A DNA stretch of 64,000 nt, taken from assembly GCF_021172145.1 (NCBI RefSeq), contig NZ_CP089095.1:2046001-2110000 (forward strand), read 5' to 3'. Numbering within the stretch: the first letter of the stretch is position 1; each line of letters begins with the position of its first letter. The position numbers were made by a program, and so were the translations under genes. The notes under the pieces were generated by a model. It saw only the letters and a list, made by a program, of their open reading frames with translations, made no database searches and had not been told where the DNA came from. The stretch is from Flavobacterium cyclinae (GTDB lineage Bacteria; Bacteroidota; Bacteroidia; Flavobacteriales; Flavobacteriaceae). Of this stretch, positions 36,285-43,059 are shown piece by piece.

Positions 36285-36306
36285 AGAAAATAAAAAACTA
36301 CTTTTG
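36277..36306 (+). promoter_or_regulatory. Promoter of the ABC binding protein gene
   Basis: TTG (36277-36279), 19-nt spacer, TACTTTTG (36299-36306), 14 nt before the ATG at 36321. Good match to the Bacteroidota consensus. Confidence 0.7.
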
Positions 36307-36320
36307 CAAAAAACATTTTC

Positions 36321-37451
36321 ATGCGTCATTATATCTTTTTAGCTGTTTTATTTTTAGGATTTATCCAATGTAAAGAATCAGAAAACTCAGCAAATCTTTC
36401 TAATTCAGTTCAAAACTATATTCAACATTCGGAAGGATTTTCAATTGTAAAATATGAAGGCTTTTCAATTGTAAAAGTTTCAAATGCATATCCTGAAGCT
36501 AAAGACAATTACACCTATGTACTTCATAAAAAAGGAGTTCAAATTCCAGATAGCTTACAACAATTTACTTCTATTGAAGTTCCTATTAAAAAAGTAATCG
36601 TTACTTCAACTACGCACATTCCTGCTTTGGAATCTTTAGGAGTAGAAAATACTTTAATTGGTTTTCCAACCACACAATACATATCATCTGAAAAAACAAG
36701 AGCTTTAATCGATGATGGAAAAGTGAGAGATTTAGGTTCCAATCAAGGATTAAATATCGAAGTCATTTTAGACATTCAACCCGATGTAATCGTAGGATTT
36801 AGTGTGGATGGCGATTTGAAAACCTACAAAAACTTAGAAAAAAACGGTCAGAAAATCATCTTCAACGGCGATTGGACTGAAAAAACACCATTAGGAAAAG
36901 CCGAATGGATTAAATTCTTTGGTGCATTATATGATTTAGACAAAAAAGCAACTGAAATCTTCAACTCAATTGAGAAAGAATACAATTCCGTATTAGATTT
37001 AGCGAAAAATGCCAAAACCCAACCCACTATTTTTGCAGGTGCTATCTACGAAGACCAATGGTTTTTACCACAAGGCGATAGTTGGGCAGCTTATTTCTTA
37101 AAAGAAGCCAACGGAAATTATTTATGGAAAGATTCCAAAGGAACGGGAAGTTTAGCTTTATCGTTTGAAAGCGTTTTAGACAAAGCAAAAGATGCTGATT
37201 TTTGGATTGGTCCAGGGCAATTTACATCGATTCAACAAATTTTGAATAACAACCCAAATTACATTCACTTTAAAGCAGTTGCAACTAAAAACGTGTATTC
37301 CTTTAGTACCAAAAAAGGCAAAACAGGAGGTGTTATTTATTATGAATTAGCACAAAATCGACCTGATTTAGTTTTAAAAGATATTGTGAAGATTTTACAT
37401 CCTGAAGTGTTGCCAGATTATGAGTTGTTCTTTTTTGAGAAGCTGAAGTAA
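36321..37451 (+). CDS. btuF: ABC transporter substrate-binding lipoprotein (BtuF-like)
   Basis: 376 residues; lipoprotein (FIQC, C17) with a type III (TroA/BtuF) periplasmic-binding fold: KVIVTSTTHIPALESLGVENTLIG, LNIEVILDIQPDVIVGFSVD, and IFAGAIYEDQWFLPQGDSWAAYFLKEA. Delivers the corrinoid to the permease encoded next. Residues 38-44 and 46-52 repeat EGFSIVK owing to a 24-nt in-frame tandem duplication (36432-36479). It follows btuB divergently and precedes the permease and ATPase. Iron-siderophore binding is the alternative; the B12 riboswitch nearby favours cobalamin. Confidence 0.85.
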   Translation: MRHYIFLAVLFLGFIQCKESENSANLSNSVQNYIQHSEGFSIVKYEGFSIVKVSNAYPEAKDNYTYVLHKKGVQIPDSLQQFTSIEVPIKKVIVTSTTHIPALESLGVENTLIGFPTTQYISSEKTRALIDDGKVRDLGSNQGLNIEVILDIQPDVIVGFSVDGDLKTYKNLEKNGQKIIFNGDWTEKTPLGKAEWIKFFGALYDLDKKATEIFNSIEKEYNSVLDLAKNAKTQPTIFAGAIYEDQWFLPQGDSWAAYFLKEANGNYLWKDSKGTGSLALSFESVLDKAKDADFWIGPGQFTSIQQILNNNPNYIHFKAVATKNVYSFSTKKGKTGGVIYYELAQNRPDLVLKDIVKILHPEVLPDYELFFFEKLK

Positions 37452-37474
37452 AATTGAAACCTGATTTCAAATTG

Positions 37475-37608
37475 AAACACATAGTCACATAGTTTAGCTT
37501 TATGTAAATTTTAGGCGTTTCACTTTACATAGTTAACATAAGCTATGTGAGAATGAAATGATTTCAACAGAACTTTACTTTACATTTTTTCTATGTGACT
37601 ATGTGTTT
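37475..37608. repeat. 134-bp element with perfect 18-bp terminal inverted repeats
   Basis: Left end AAACACATAGTCACATAG (37475-37492), right end CTATGTGACTATGTGTTT (37591-37608): exact reverse complements. The interior resembles the element at 34656. Size and ends are MITE-like. It fills the gap between btuF and the permease. Confidence 0.75.
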
Positions 37609-37647
37609 AAAAACCCAAAAAACGTAATTTAGCCAAAAATTCAACGC

Positions 37648-38673
37648 ATGCCATTAACCAAAAAACAAAACCTTCTTTTCATCCTCTTGCTTGTCGCAAT
37701 GGTGTTTTTGTTTTTGGTAAATATTAGCTTAGGTTCGGTTTCTATTCCTTTGAAAGAAGTCGTTAAAGGACTTTTCTCGCAAGAAATGAGTAAGGAAAGT
37801 TGGGAAATCATTCTGTGGAATTTCCGTTTTCCAAAAGCCATAACCGCAATTTTAGTTGGAATTGGACTTTCGATGAGCGGCTTGTTGATGCAAACCTTAT
37901 TTCGAAATCCATTGGCAGGACCTTATGTTTTGGGATTGAGTTCGGGTGCGAGTTTGGGTGTAGCGTTTATCATTTTAGGAACAGGATTTTTACCCACTTT
38001 TATTTCATCTTTCTTTTTATCAAATTACGGATTAATTTTAGCTTCGAGTTTAGGAAGTTTATTGGTTTTTATGGCCGTTTTAATGGTATCGAAAAAACTA
38101 AAAGACACCATGGCAATCCTAATTGTCGGATTGATGTTTGGAAGTTTCACTAGTGCCATAGTTTCGGTTTTATCTTATTTTACTTCGGCTGAAAAATTGC
38201 AGAAATTCACTTTTTGGTCAATGGGAAGTATTTCGAATTTATCTTGGAATGAAATTTCGCTTTTATCTGTTTTTGTAATCATTGGAATCGGAATTAGTTT
38301 TATGGTAATTAAACCTTTGAATGCTTTACTTTTGGGTGAAAAATACGCCCAAAGCATCGGAATCAATTACAAGAAAACGCGTTATTTAATTATTATCGCC
38401 ACCAGTATTTTAGCAGGAAGCATCACCGCTTTTGCAGGTCCGATTGCGTTTATTGGTTTGGCAGTTCCACATATGGCGAAATTGTTGTTTCAAACGAGTA
38501 ATCATTTTGTGTTGTTTTGGAGTACGCTTTTACTTGGTGCCATTGTGATGCTTTGTTGCGATACAATTGCTCAAGTTCCTGGAAATGATATAACCTTACC
38601 TATAAATGCAATAACCTCAGTAATTGGAGCGCCTGTGGTGATTTGGTTGTTAGTTAGAAAGAAACGGTTTTAG
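37648..38673 (+). CDS. btuC: FecCD/BtuC-type ABC transporter permease
   Basis: 341 residues with about ten hydrophobic segments. Family marks: LWNFRFPKAITAILVGIGLSMSG, MQTLFRNPLAGPYVLGLSSGA, the late FAGPIAFIGLAVPHMAKLLF and LPINAITSVIGAPVVIWLL. It forms the membrane channel with the ATPase encoded next. Assignment to B12 is by locus context. Confidence 0.9.
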   Translation: MPLTKKQNLLFILLLVAMVFLFLVNISLGSVSIPLKEVVKGLFSQEMSKESWEIILWNFRFPKAITAILVGIGLSMSGLLMQTLFRNPLAGPYVLGLSSGASLGVAFIILGTGFLPTFISSFFLSNYGLILASSLGSLLVFMAVLMVSKKLKDTMAILIVGLMFGSFTSAIVSVLSYFTSAEKLQKFTFWSMGSISNLSWNEISLLSVFVIIGIGISFMVIKPLNALLLGEKYAQSIGINYKKTRYLIIIATSILAGSITAFAGPIAFIGLAVPHMAKLLFQTSNHFVLFWSTLLLGAIVMLCCDTIAQVPGNDITLPINAITSVIGAPVVIWLLVRKKRF

Positions 38674-38748
38674 ATTAAAACTTAAATTAAGATAAAACCT
38701 ATTTAAACATTTAAAAAACTTTAGTTTCTAAACAAAACTCAAAAAAAA

Positions 38749-38766
38749 CTATGTTTCTATGTGGTA
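38749..38766 (+). repeat. Half copy of the CTATGTG repeat
   Basis: CTATGTTTCTATGTGGTA resembles the right end of the 134-bp elements at 34656 and 37475. No left partner is seen. It lies just before the ATPase promoter. Confidence 0.45.
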
Positions 38767-38771
38767 AACCC

Positions 38772-38779
38772 TATTTTTG
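38772..38779 (+). promoter_or_regulatory. -7 box for the ATPase gene
   Basis: TATTTTTG fits the consensus TAnnTTTG and is 9 nt before the ATG; the -33 box is weak. Confidence 0.4.
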
Positions 38780-38788
38780 TAATTCATA

Positions 38789-39574
38789 ATGAACCACCTA
38801 AATTTCACCATACAAACCCAAAACCTTTCGATTGGCTATAAATCCAAATCGGAAACGATTACTATTGCTCAAAACATTAATCTTGATTTAGAAAAAGGCA
38901 AATTAATCGCATTAATTGGTGAAAACGGAATTGGGAAATCAACATTACTAAAAACTTTAACAGGAATCATTCCACCTTTACAAGGCCAAGTAACTTTACT
39001 AAACAAATCACTTCAAAGTTACAAACCACTTGATTTAGCGCAAGAATTAAGCATTGTTTTAACTGAAAAATTGCCACCAAGTAACTTAACCGTTTACGAA
39101 ATCATCGCGTTAGGAAGACAGCCTTACACCAATTGGTTAGGAACATTATCCGAAGAAGATACAATCAAAATTGAAGAAGCGATTGCCTTAACCGAAATCC
39201 AACATTTGGTTCACAAAAAACATGATGAAATTAGCGATGGTCAATTGCAGATAGCTTTGATTGCTCGCGCTTTGGCTCAAGATACTTCGATTATCATTTT
39301 GGATGAACCTACGACACATTTAGATTTAGTTCACAAGGCAACTTTATTGAAATTATTGCAAAAATTAACTCATGAAACTGGCAAAACCATCCTCTATTCT
39401 ACTCATGACATCGATTTAGCAATTCAAATGACTGATGAAATGATAGTGTTTACTCCAAACCAAATTGTGCAAGACCAACCTTGTAATTTAATTCAAACTG
39501 GGATTTTTAATTCGTTATTTGATACCGAACATTTGACTTTTGATGCTTCCATTGGCAAGTTCAAAATCAAATAA
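38789..39574 (+). CDS. btuD: ABC transporter ATP-binding protein (BtuD-like)
   Basis: 261-residue ATPase: Walker A GENGIGKST (about 43-51), signature ISDGQLQIALIARALAQ (SDGQ variant of LSGGQ, common in Bacteroidota siderophore/B12 ATPases), Walker B IIILDEPTTHLD, and H-loop YSTHDID. Together with the permease and BtuF-like lipoprotein it makes a B12 importer. Confidence 0.9.
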   Translation: MNHLNFTIQTQNLSIGYKSKSETITIAQNINLDLEKGKLIALIGENGIGKSTLLKTLTGIIPPLQGQVTLLNKSLQSYKPLDLAQELSIVLTEKLPPSNLTVYEIIALGRQPYTNWLGTLSEEDTIKIEEAIALTEIQHLVHKKHDEISDGQLQIALIARALAQDTSIIILDEPTTHLDLVHKATLLKLLQKLTHETGKTILYSTHDIDLAIQMTDEMIVFTPNQIVQDQPCNLIQTGIFNSLFDTEHLTFDASIGKFKIK

Positions 39575-39644
39575 TTTATCCCAATTTTACCTTTTGTTTA
39601 ACTATTTCTGTTATCGATTTTCATAATTTTACTAAAAAAAAGTT

Positions 39645-40403
39645 ATGAAGTATCTATACATTACCTTACTCTTAGCAACAATGAATAGCTTTGGACAATT
39701 AGTAAAAGTAGATTACGCCGATGGTAATCAAAAATTAGAAGGATTTTTTGCTAAAGCACAAAAAGCTAATCCTAAAAAAGCAGGTGTTATAGTTCTTCCT
39801 GCTTGGATGGGCGTTGATGCCCACGCAAAAGAATCTGCAGAATCGTTGGCTAAATTAGGTTATCATGCTTTTGTAGCAGATATTTACGGAGTTGGAAACA
39901 ATCCAAAAAATACAGGTGAAGCTGGAAAAAATGCAGGTTTCTACAAAAACAATCCTGCGGAATATCAGAAAAGAATTCAATTGGCAATTGACCAATTAGT
40001 AAAAGCGGGTGCTGATAAAAATCAGATTGCGGTTATTGGTTATTGTTTTGGTGGAACAGGTGCTATCGAAGCGGCTCGTGGTAATTTAAATGTAAAAGGT
40101 GTGGTTTCTTTTCATGGCGGTTTAGGAAAAGCTGCAAATAGCCCAACTAATGAAATTAAATCGAAAGTTTTAGTATTACATGGTGCGGATGATCCTTTTG
40201 TTCCTGCAAATGAAATTGAAGCTTTCCAAAACGAAATGCGCGAAACGAAAGCCGATTGGCAAATGATTTATTATGCAAATTCAGTTCATGCCTTTACACA
40301 CAAAGATGCCGGAAACGATAACAGCAAAGGAGCTGCATACAACGAATTAGCCGATAAAAGAAGTTGGGAAGCGATGAAAACGTTTTTTATGGAAACTTTT
40401 TAA
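39645..40403 (+). CDS. Dienelactone hydrolase family protein, exported
   Basis: 252 residues; signal peptide (1-17, ending MNSFGQ). Alpha/beta hydrolase with nucleophile Cys in VIGYCFGGTGAIE (about 140), Asp in LHGADDPFVP and His in NSVHAFTHKDA. These make the Cys-His-Asp triad of the dienelactone hydrolase family, but natural substrate in flavobacteria is unknown. Separate from the B12 genes by a 70-bp gap. Confidence 0.88.
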   Translation: MKYLYITLLLATMNSFGQLVKVDYADGNQKLEGFFAKAQKANPKKAGVIVLPAWMGVDAHAKESAESLAKLGYHAFVADIYGVGNNPKNTGEAGKNAGFYKNNPAEYQKRIQLAIDQLVKAGADKNQIAVIGYCFGGTGAIEAARGNLNVKGVVSFHGGLGKAANSPTNEIKSKVLVLHGADDPFVPANEIEAFQNEMRETKADWQMIYYANSVHAFTHKDAGNDNSKGAAYNELADKRSWEAMKTFFMETF

Positions 40404-40421
40404 CATCTTAATAATCAGCAA

Positions 40422-40886
40422 TTGAAAAAAATAATTTTAAGAATCATAATATTTCTTGTTGGAGTAGGAATAGCTTTTCTTACTGAATCTTTTTTTCGTG
40501 GTTTCATTCAAGATGTTTTTCAAATATCAACCTCTGATAAAATTCAATTCATTGGAAAGAACATTTATTTTATTCCAAATGTTATTTTTTTACCAATTTT
40601 GGGATTAAGTTTAGTAACATTATCAATTGAAAATTCAAATAAAAATAATTTTCAAATTTTTATAAACATACTCCGAAGTTTATTACTATTTTTTATTTCA
40701 ATTATTCTAATATCTGCTGTTGATGCAAACTTAAAAGTTATTGAATGTACAGCTTGTATTGATGGAATTAGAAAATTAAATTCGAATGATATTAACTATG
40801 GGATAATTTTAGGCAGTAGTTTGTTAATTTCAATTATTCCAAGCTTAATTAAAATTAAAAAAACAAACTCAAAAAAAGGAATCTGA
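40422..40886 (+). CDS. Membrane protein of unknown function
   Basis: 154 residues from a TTG start (40422-40424), 18 nt after the hydrolase stop. Four hydrophobic segments (about 3-21, 45-66, 82-104, 126-146). A loop between the third and fourth contains ECTACIDGIRKL with two Cys. Not recognised. The TTG start and AT-rich composition leave the N-terminus uncertain. Confidence 0.65.
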   Translation: MKKIILRIIIFLVGVGIAFLTESFFRGFIQDVFQISTSDKIQFIGKNIYFIPNVIFLPILGLSLVTLSIENSNKNNFQIFINILRSLLLFFISIILISAVDANLKVIECTACIDGIRKLNSNDINYGIILGSSLLISIIPSLIKIKKTNSKKGI

Positions 40887-40923
40887 TTTTTTAATCTTTT
40901 ATTAATCCAAAAAAACAGAAAAT

Positions 40924-40953
40924 AGTTATTTCACCTGAAATAGCTGTTTTTTT
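40924..40953. terminator. Bidirectional terminator
   Basis: AGTTATTTCA (924-933) / TGAAATAGCT (936-945), one G-T pair, flanked by A-rich left and T-run right; between the membrane-protein gene and the convergent pseudouridine synthase. Confidence 0.8.
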
Positions 40954-41520
40954 TTATACATCAAAACCACTCACTTCAATAACTTCACCTGCTTTTAAAT
41001 CATTCAAATGAATATTTCCTACACGCACACGAACCAATCGCAAGGTGGGAAAACCAACCGCAGATGTCATTTTTCGCACTTGACGAAACTTACCTTCGGT
41101 TAAAGTTATCGAAACCCAAGACGTTGGGCCGTGACGTTCATCTCGAATCTTTTTGCCGCGTTCGCCTATATTAGGAATAGATTCTAATTTGAAAGCTTTA
41201 CACTTTTTGGTTTTGTATTTTTTACCATGTAAACCGATTTCAACTCCGTTTCTTAATTGTTCTACAGCTTCTTCGGTAATGATTCCATCCACTTGAGCGT
41301 AATATTCTTTTTCTACTTTTTTGCTTCGGACAATTTCGCTCATCATGCCATCGGTAGTCAACAAAAGTAAACCTTCAGAATCTTCATCTAAACGACCAAT
41401 TGCCATAGTATTTTCGGGAAAATCGTATAATTCGCCCAACAATTTTTTCTTGCGTTTTAATTGGTAAATAAACTGCGATAAATATCCGTAAGGCTTATGA
41501 ATAAGAAAGTGATGATGCAT
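40954..41520 (-). CDS. rluE: 23S rRNA pseudouridine synthase (RluE/RsuA family)
   Basis: 188 residues without an S4 domain. Family motif: FLIHKPYGYLSQF, then AIGRLDEDSEGLLLLTTDG containing the catalytic Asp, and EGKFRQVRKMTSAVGFPTLRLVRVRVG. The lack of S4 and the short length fit RluE, which makes pseudouridine in the peptidyl-transferase centre. Site specificity is inferred. Confidence 0.85.
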   Translation of the reverse strand: MHHHFLIHKPYGYLSQFIYQLKRKKKLLGELYDFPENTMAIGRLDEDSEGLLLLTTDGMMSEIVRSKKVEKEYYAQVDGIITEEAVEQLRNGVEIGLHGKKYKTKKCKAFKLESIPNIGERGKKIRDERHGPTSWVSITLTEGKFRQVRKMTSAVGFPTLRLVRVRVGNIHLNDLKAGEVIEVSGFDV

Positions 41521-41581
41521 TTAGAAATTCCGTTTTGGTGTGGCGAAGATACTAAAAACTTGTTGGAGTGATAAAAAAATA

Positions 41582-41740
41582 AGGAGGCCTTATTTAAGAC
41601 CTCCCTGTGTCGATTTTGATTTATTACGTTTTTCTGATCTGCTATAACTTGAGAAGAATAAACGACTGAATCTCTTTTTAGATATGTAACTAACGATATA
41701 TTCAATAACTAATCAAAATCACATAGTAAAAGTATAAAAA
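41582..41740 (-). ncRNA. Candidate small RNA or leader with terminator
   Basis: The 354-bp space 41521-41874 has no convincing gene. At its left is hairpin GGAGG-CTT/AAG-CCTCC (41582-41605), followed on the minus strand by TTATTTTTTTATC, an intrinsic terminator. It does not end any known gene and lies about 60 bp before the pseudouridine synthase start, so it ends either a small RNA of about 100-150 nt or an attenuated leader. An open frame here starts at TTG 41705 and looks non-coding. No promoter was identified. Confidence 0.4.
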
Positions 41741-41874
41741 ATTTCAACGCAAATAAATGGTTTTTAATTGTTTAACATATAATTATCATTCGAATTCGAT
41801 GAACGAAATATTACATCGACAAACTTGCTTTTAATAAAATTTCGAAGAGTTTTTAGTATGTACATGTATGAGTT

Positions 41875-42591
41875 TTATTTCTCTTCAACCGCAATAACTC
41901 CCTTTGATTTAAAAGGATTGTAATCTATGAAAAACTCAATAGGCAAATATTGCTCACTGAATTTTTGTTGAAAAGAATTGAACCATTTGACCTTTATAAA
42001 ATTTGTAGATGCTTTTCTTTTAGGTTTACCATTATTATAATACAAATCATTATATGTCTCATTTTTACAACCACAAATAACAAAATCAGGAGTTATATAA
42101 TTTACAACATATTGCCTTGTAATCTTTTTTTCTTCTTTTCCATTACTGTCAACTTCAATTTTAGACGATTCCCTTTTTTTGAAAGCTTCTACCTTTTTAG
42201 TCTTGAAATAAACAATCTTTCCGAATTCATATTTAAATTTTGGATAATTTAAAACTTCATCAATTAATGCAATATAACCTTCTGCTTGTTTTTTTTCATC
42301 AACTTTAGCTATATTCAAACTCTTAATACTTTCTAGTTGAGAATGATAAAGATGTGATTCAATAAATTCACTTTTATTGTCATCAAAATGTACACAAATA
42401 TATTTTACTTTTTCAGCAATCCTATTTCCTGAAACATCGTCAAACTCTTTTTTATCCTTGTTCTCAAAAAGGATTTCTTTTACTATCATTATTGGAGGAA
42501 CATATTTTCCATCTCCTTTTATATATAAATCAAAAAGTAAAGGATGTGTTTTAAATGTAACTAAATCTCCTAAGTTAAAATTTTCATTCAT
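41875..42591 (-). CDS. Unrecognised protein beside the reverse transcriptase
   Basis: 238 residues, no signal peptide or membrane segment. Starts MNENFNLGDLVTFKTHPLL with a beta-strand-rich, SH3/PWWP-like looking opening (GDLVxFKTHPLLxDLYIKGDGKYVPPIMIVKEI), repeated in style at FGKIVYFKTKKVEAFKKRE. Middle is Lys-rich; late part has CGCKNETYNDLYYNNG. I cannot assign a family. It diverges from the reverse transcriptase gene across a structured gap, and its base composition is AT-rich like that gene, so both may have arrived together. Confidence 0.7.
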   Translation of the reverse strand: MNENFNLGDLVTFKTHPLLFDLYIKGDGKYVPPIMIVKEILFENKDKKEFDDVSGNRIAEKVKYICVHFDDNKSEFIESHLYHSQLESIKSLNIAKVDEKKQAEGYIALIDEVLNYPKFKYEFGKIVYFKTKKVEAFKKRESSKIEVDSNGKEEKKITRQYVVNYITPDFVICGCKNETYNDLYYNNGKPKRKASTNFIKVKWFNSFQQKFSEQYLPIEFFIDYNPFKSKGVIAVEEK

Positions 42592-42712
42592 AATTTTTTG
42601 TTTTTATAAAAGTAGAAAAAATATTACATTTACACAAAGTAAGGAAGTTCTTTAGTTATTGAAATAAAACATTTGTTGAACTATTGTATTTATTTAGCAA
42701 TAAATAAATCAC

Positions 42713-42919
42713 TTAATCAAGACCAATTTTGGGATAATAAATATGTTGATTAAGAACAAGGTAATTTCTTTCTAATTTCCAAACATCTAACGTTAGAAAT
42801 TTGGAAATCGAAAGAAACGCAATTAATATTTCTATATATTTGATTTCTGTCGGGATAATTCCCCATAGTTGAGAGATAGTTTCAATCATAGTTAAAGCTG
42901 TGTTTATTATTTCAATCAT
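42713..42919 (-). CDS. Possible 68-residue membrane peptide
   Basis: Open frame with ATG at 42919, starting MIEIINTALTMIETISQLWG and containing one hydrophobic stretch (about residues 24-44). A perfect -7 box TATATTTG lies at 42938-42945 on the same strand, 18 nt upstream. Against it: the frame runs through the 53-nt hairpin and other inverted repeats, which would be unusual in a coding region. It may be a small partner, toxin or an accident of a structured RNA. Confidence 0.35.
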   Translation of the reverse strand: MIEIINTALTMIETISQLWGIIPTEIKYIEILIAFLSISKFLTLDVWKLERNYLVLNQHIYYPKIGLD

Positions 42920-42937
42920 TTGTAATAAGTTAATTTG

Positions 42938-42945
42938 CAAATATA
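42938..42945 (-). promoter_or_regulatory. -7 box, minus strand, in the RT upstream region
   Basis: TATATTTG on the minus strand. It would drive the 68-residue ORF or an RNA leading away from the RT gene. No good -33 box at standard spacing. Confidence 0.4.
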
Positions 42946-43059
42946 CGTACAAAGACAACGGGAGTCGAGAACTCGGCTAATGGTTCAATTTCATTGAAAT
43001 GTTACGTTTTATTTCGTTCAAAATTCCGTGCGAGAACTTCTCTTACTTTTATTTAAATT

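Larger units (their letters stand above)
42687..43059. ncRNA. Hairpin-rich non-coding region upstream of the reverse transcriptase
   Basis: The 468-bp gap 42592-43059 is dense with inverted repeats: TATTTATT/AATAAATA (42687-42706); CTTAATCAA/TTGATTAAG (42712-42754) with CCAA/TTGG nested; a 53-nt hairpin (42765-42817) of three stacked stems, TTTCTTTC/GAAAGAAA, TTTCCAAA/TTTGGAAA and TCTAAC/GTTAGA; GAG/CTC and TTCAAT/ATTGAA near 42961-42998. CGAGAACT occurs twice (42966 and 43031). Retrons and some DRT systems carry a structured RNA next to the RT gene; this is a candidate. Strand, ends and promoter are unknown. Confidence 0.4.

Noticed and set aside
41457-41705. 82-codon minus-strand frame starting at TTG
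   Set aside because: It crosses the terminator hairpin and the start of the pseudouridine synthase in another frame; codon pattern does not look coding.
42592-43059. Retron msr-msd RNA as a firm call
   Set aside because: No pair of a1/a2 flanking inverted repeats and no conserved branching guanosine context could be identified by eye; kept as a general ncRNA candidate only.
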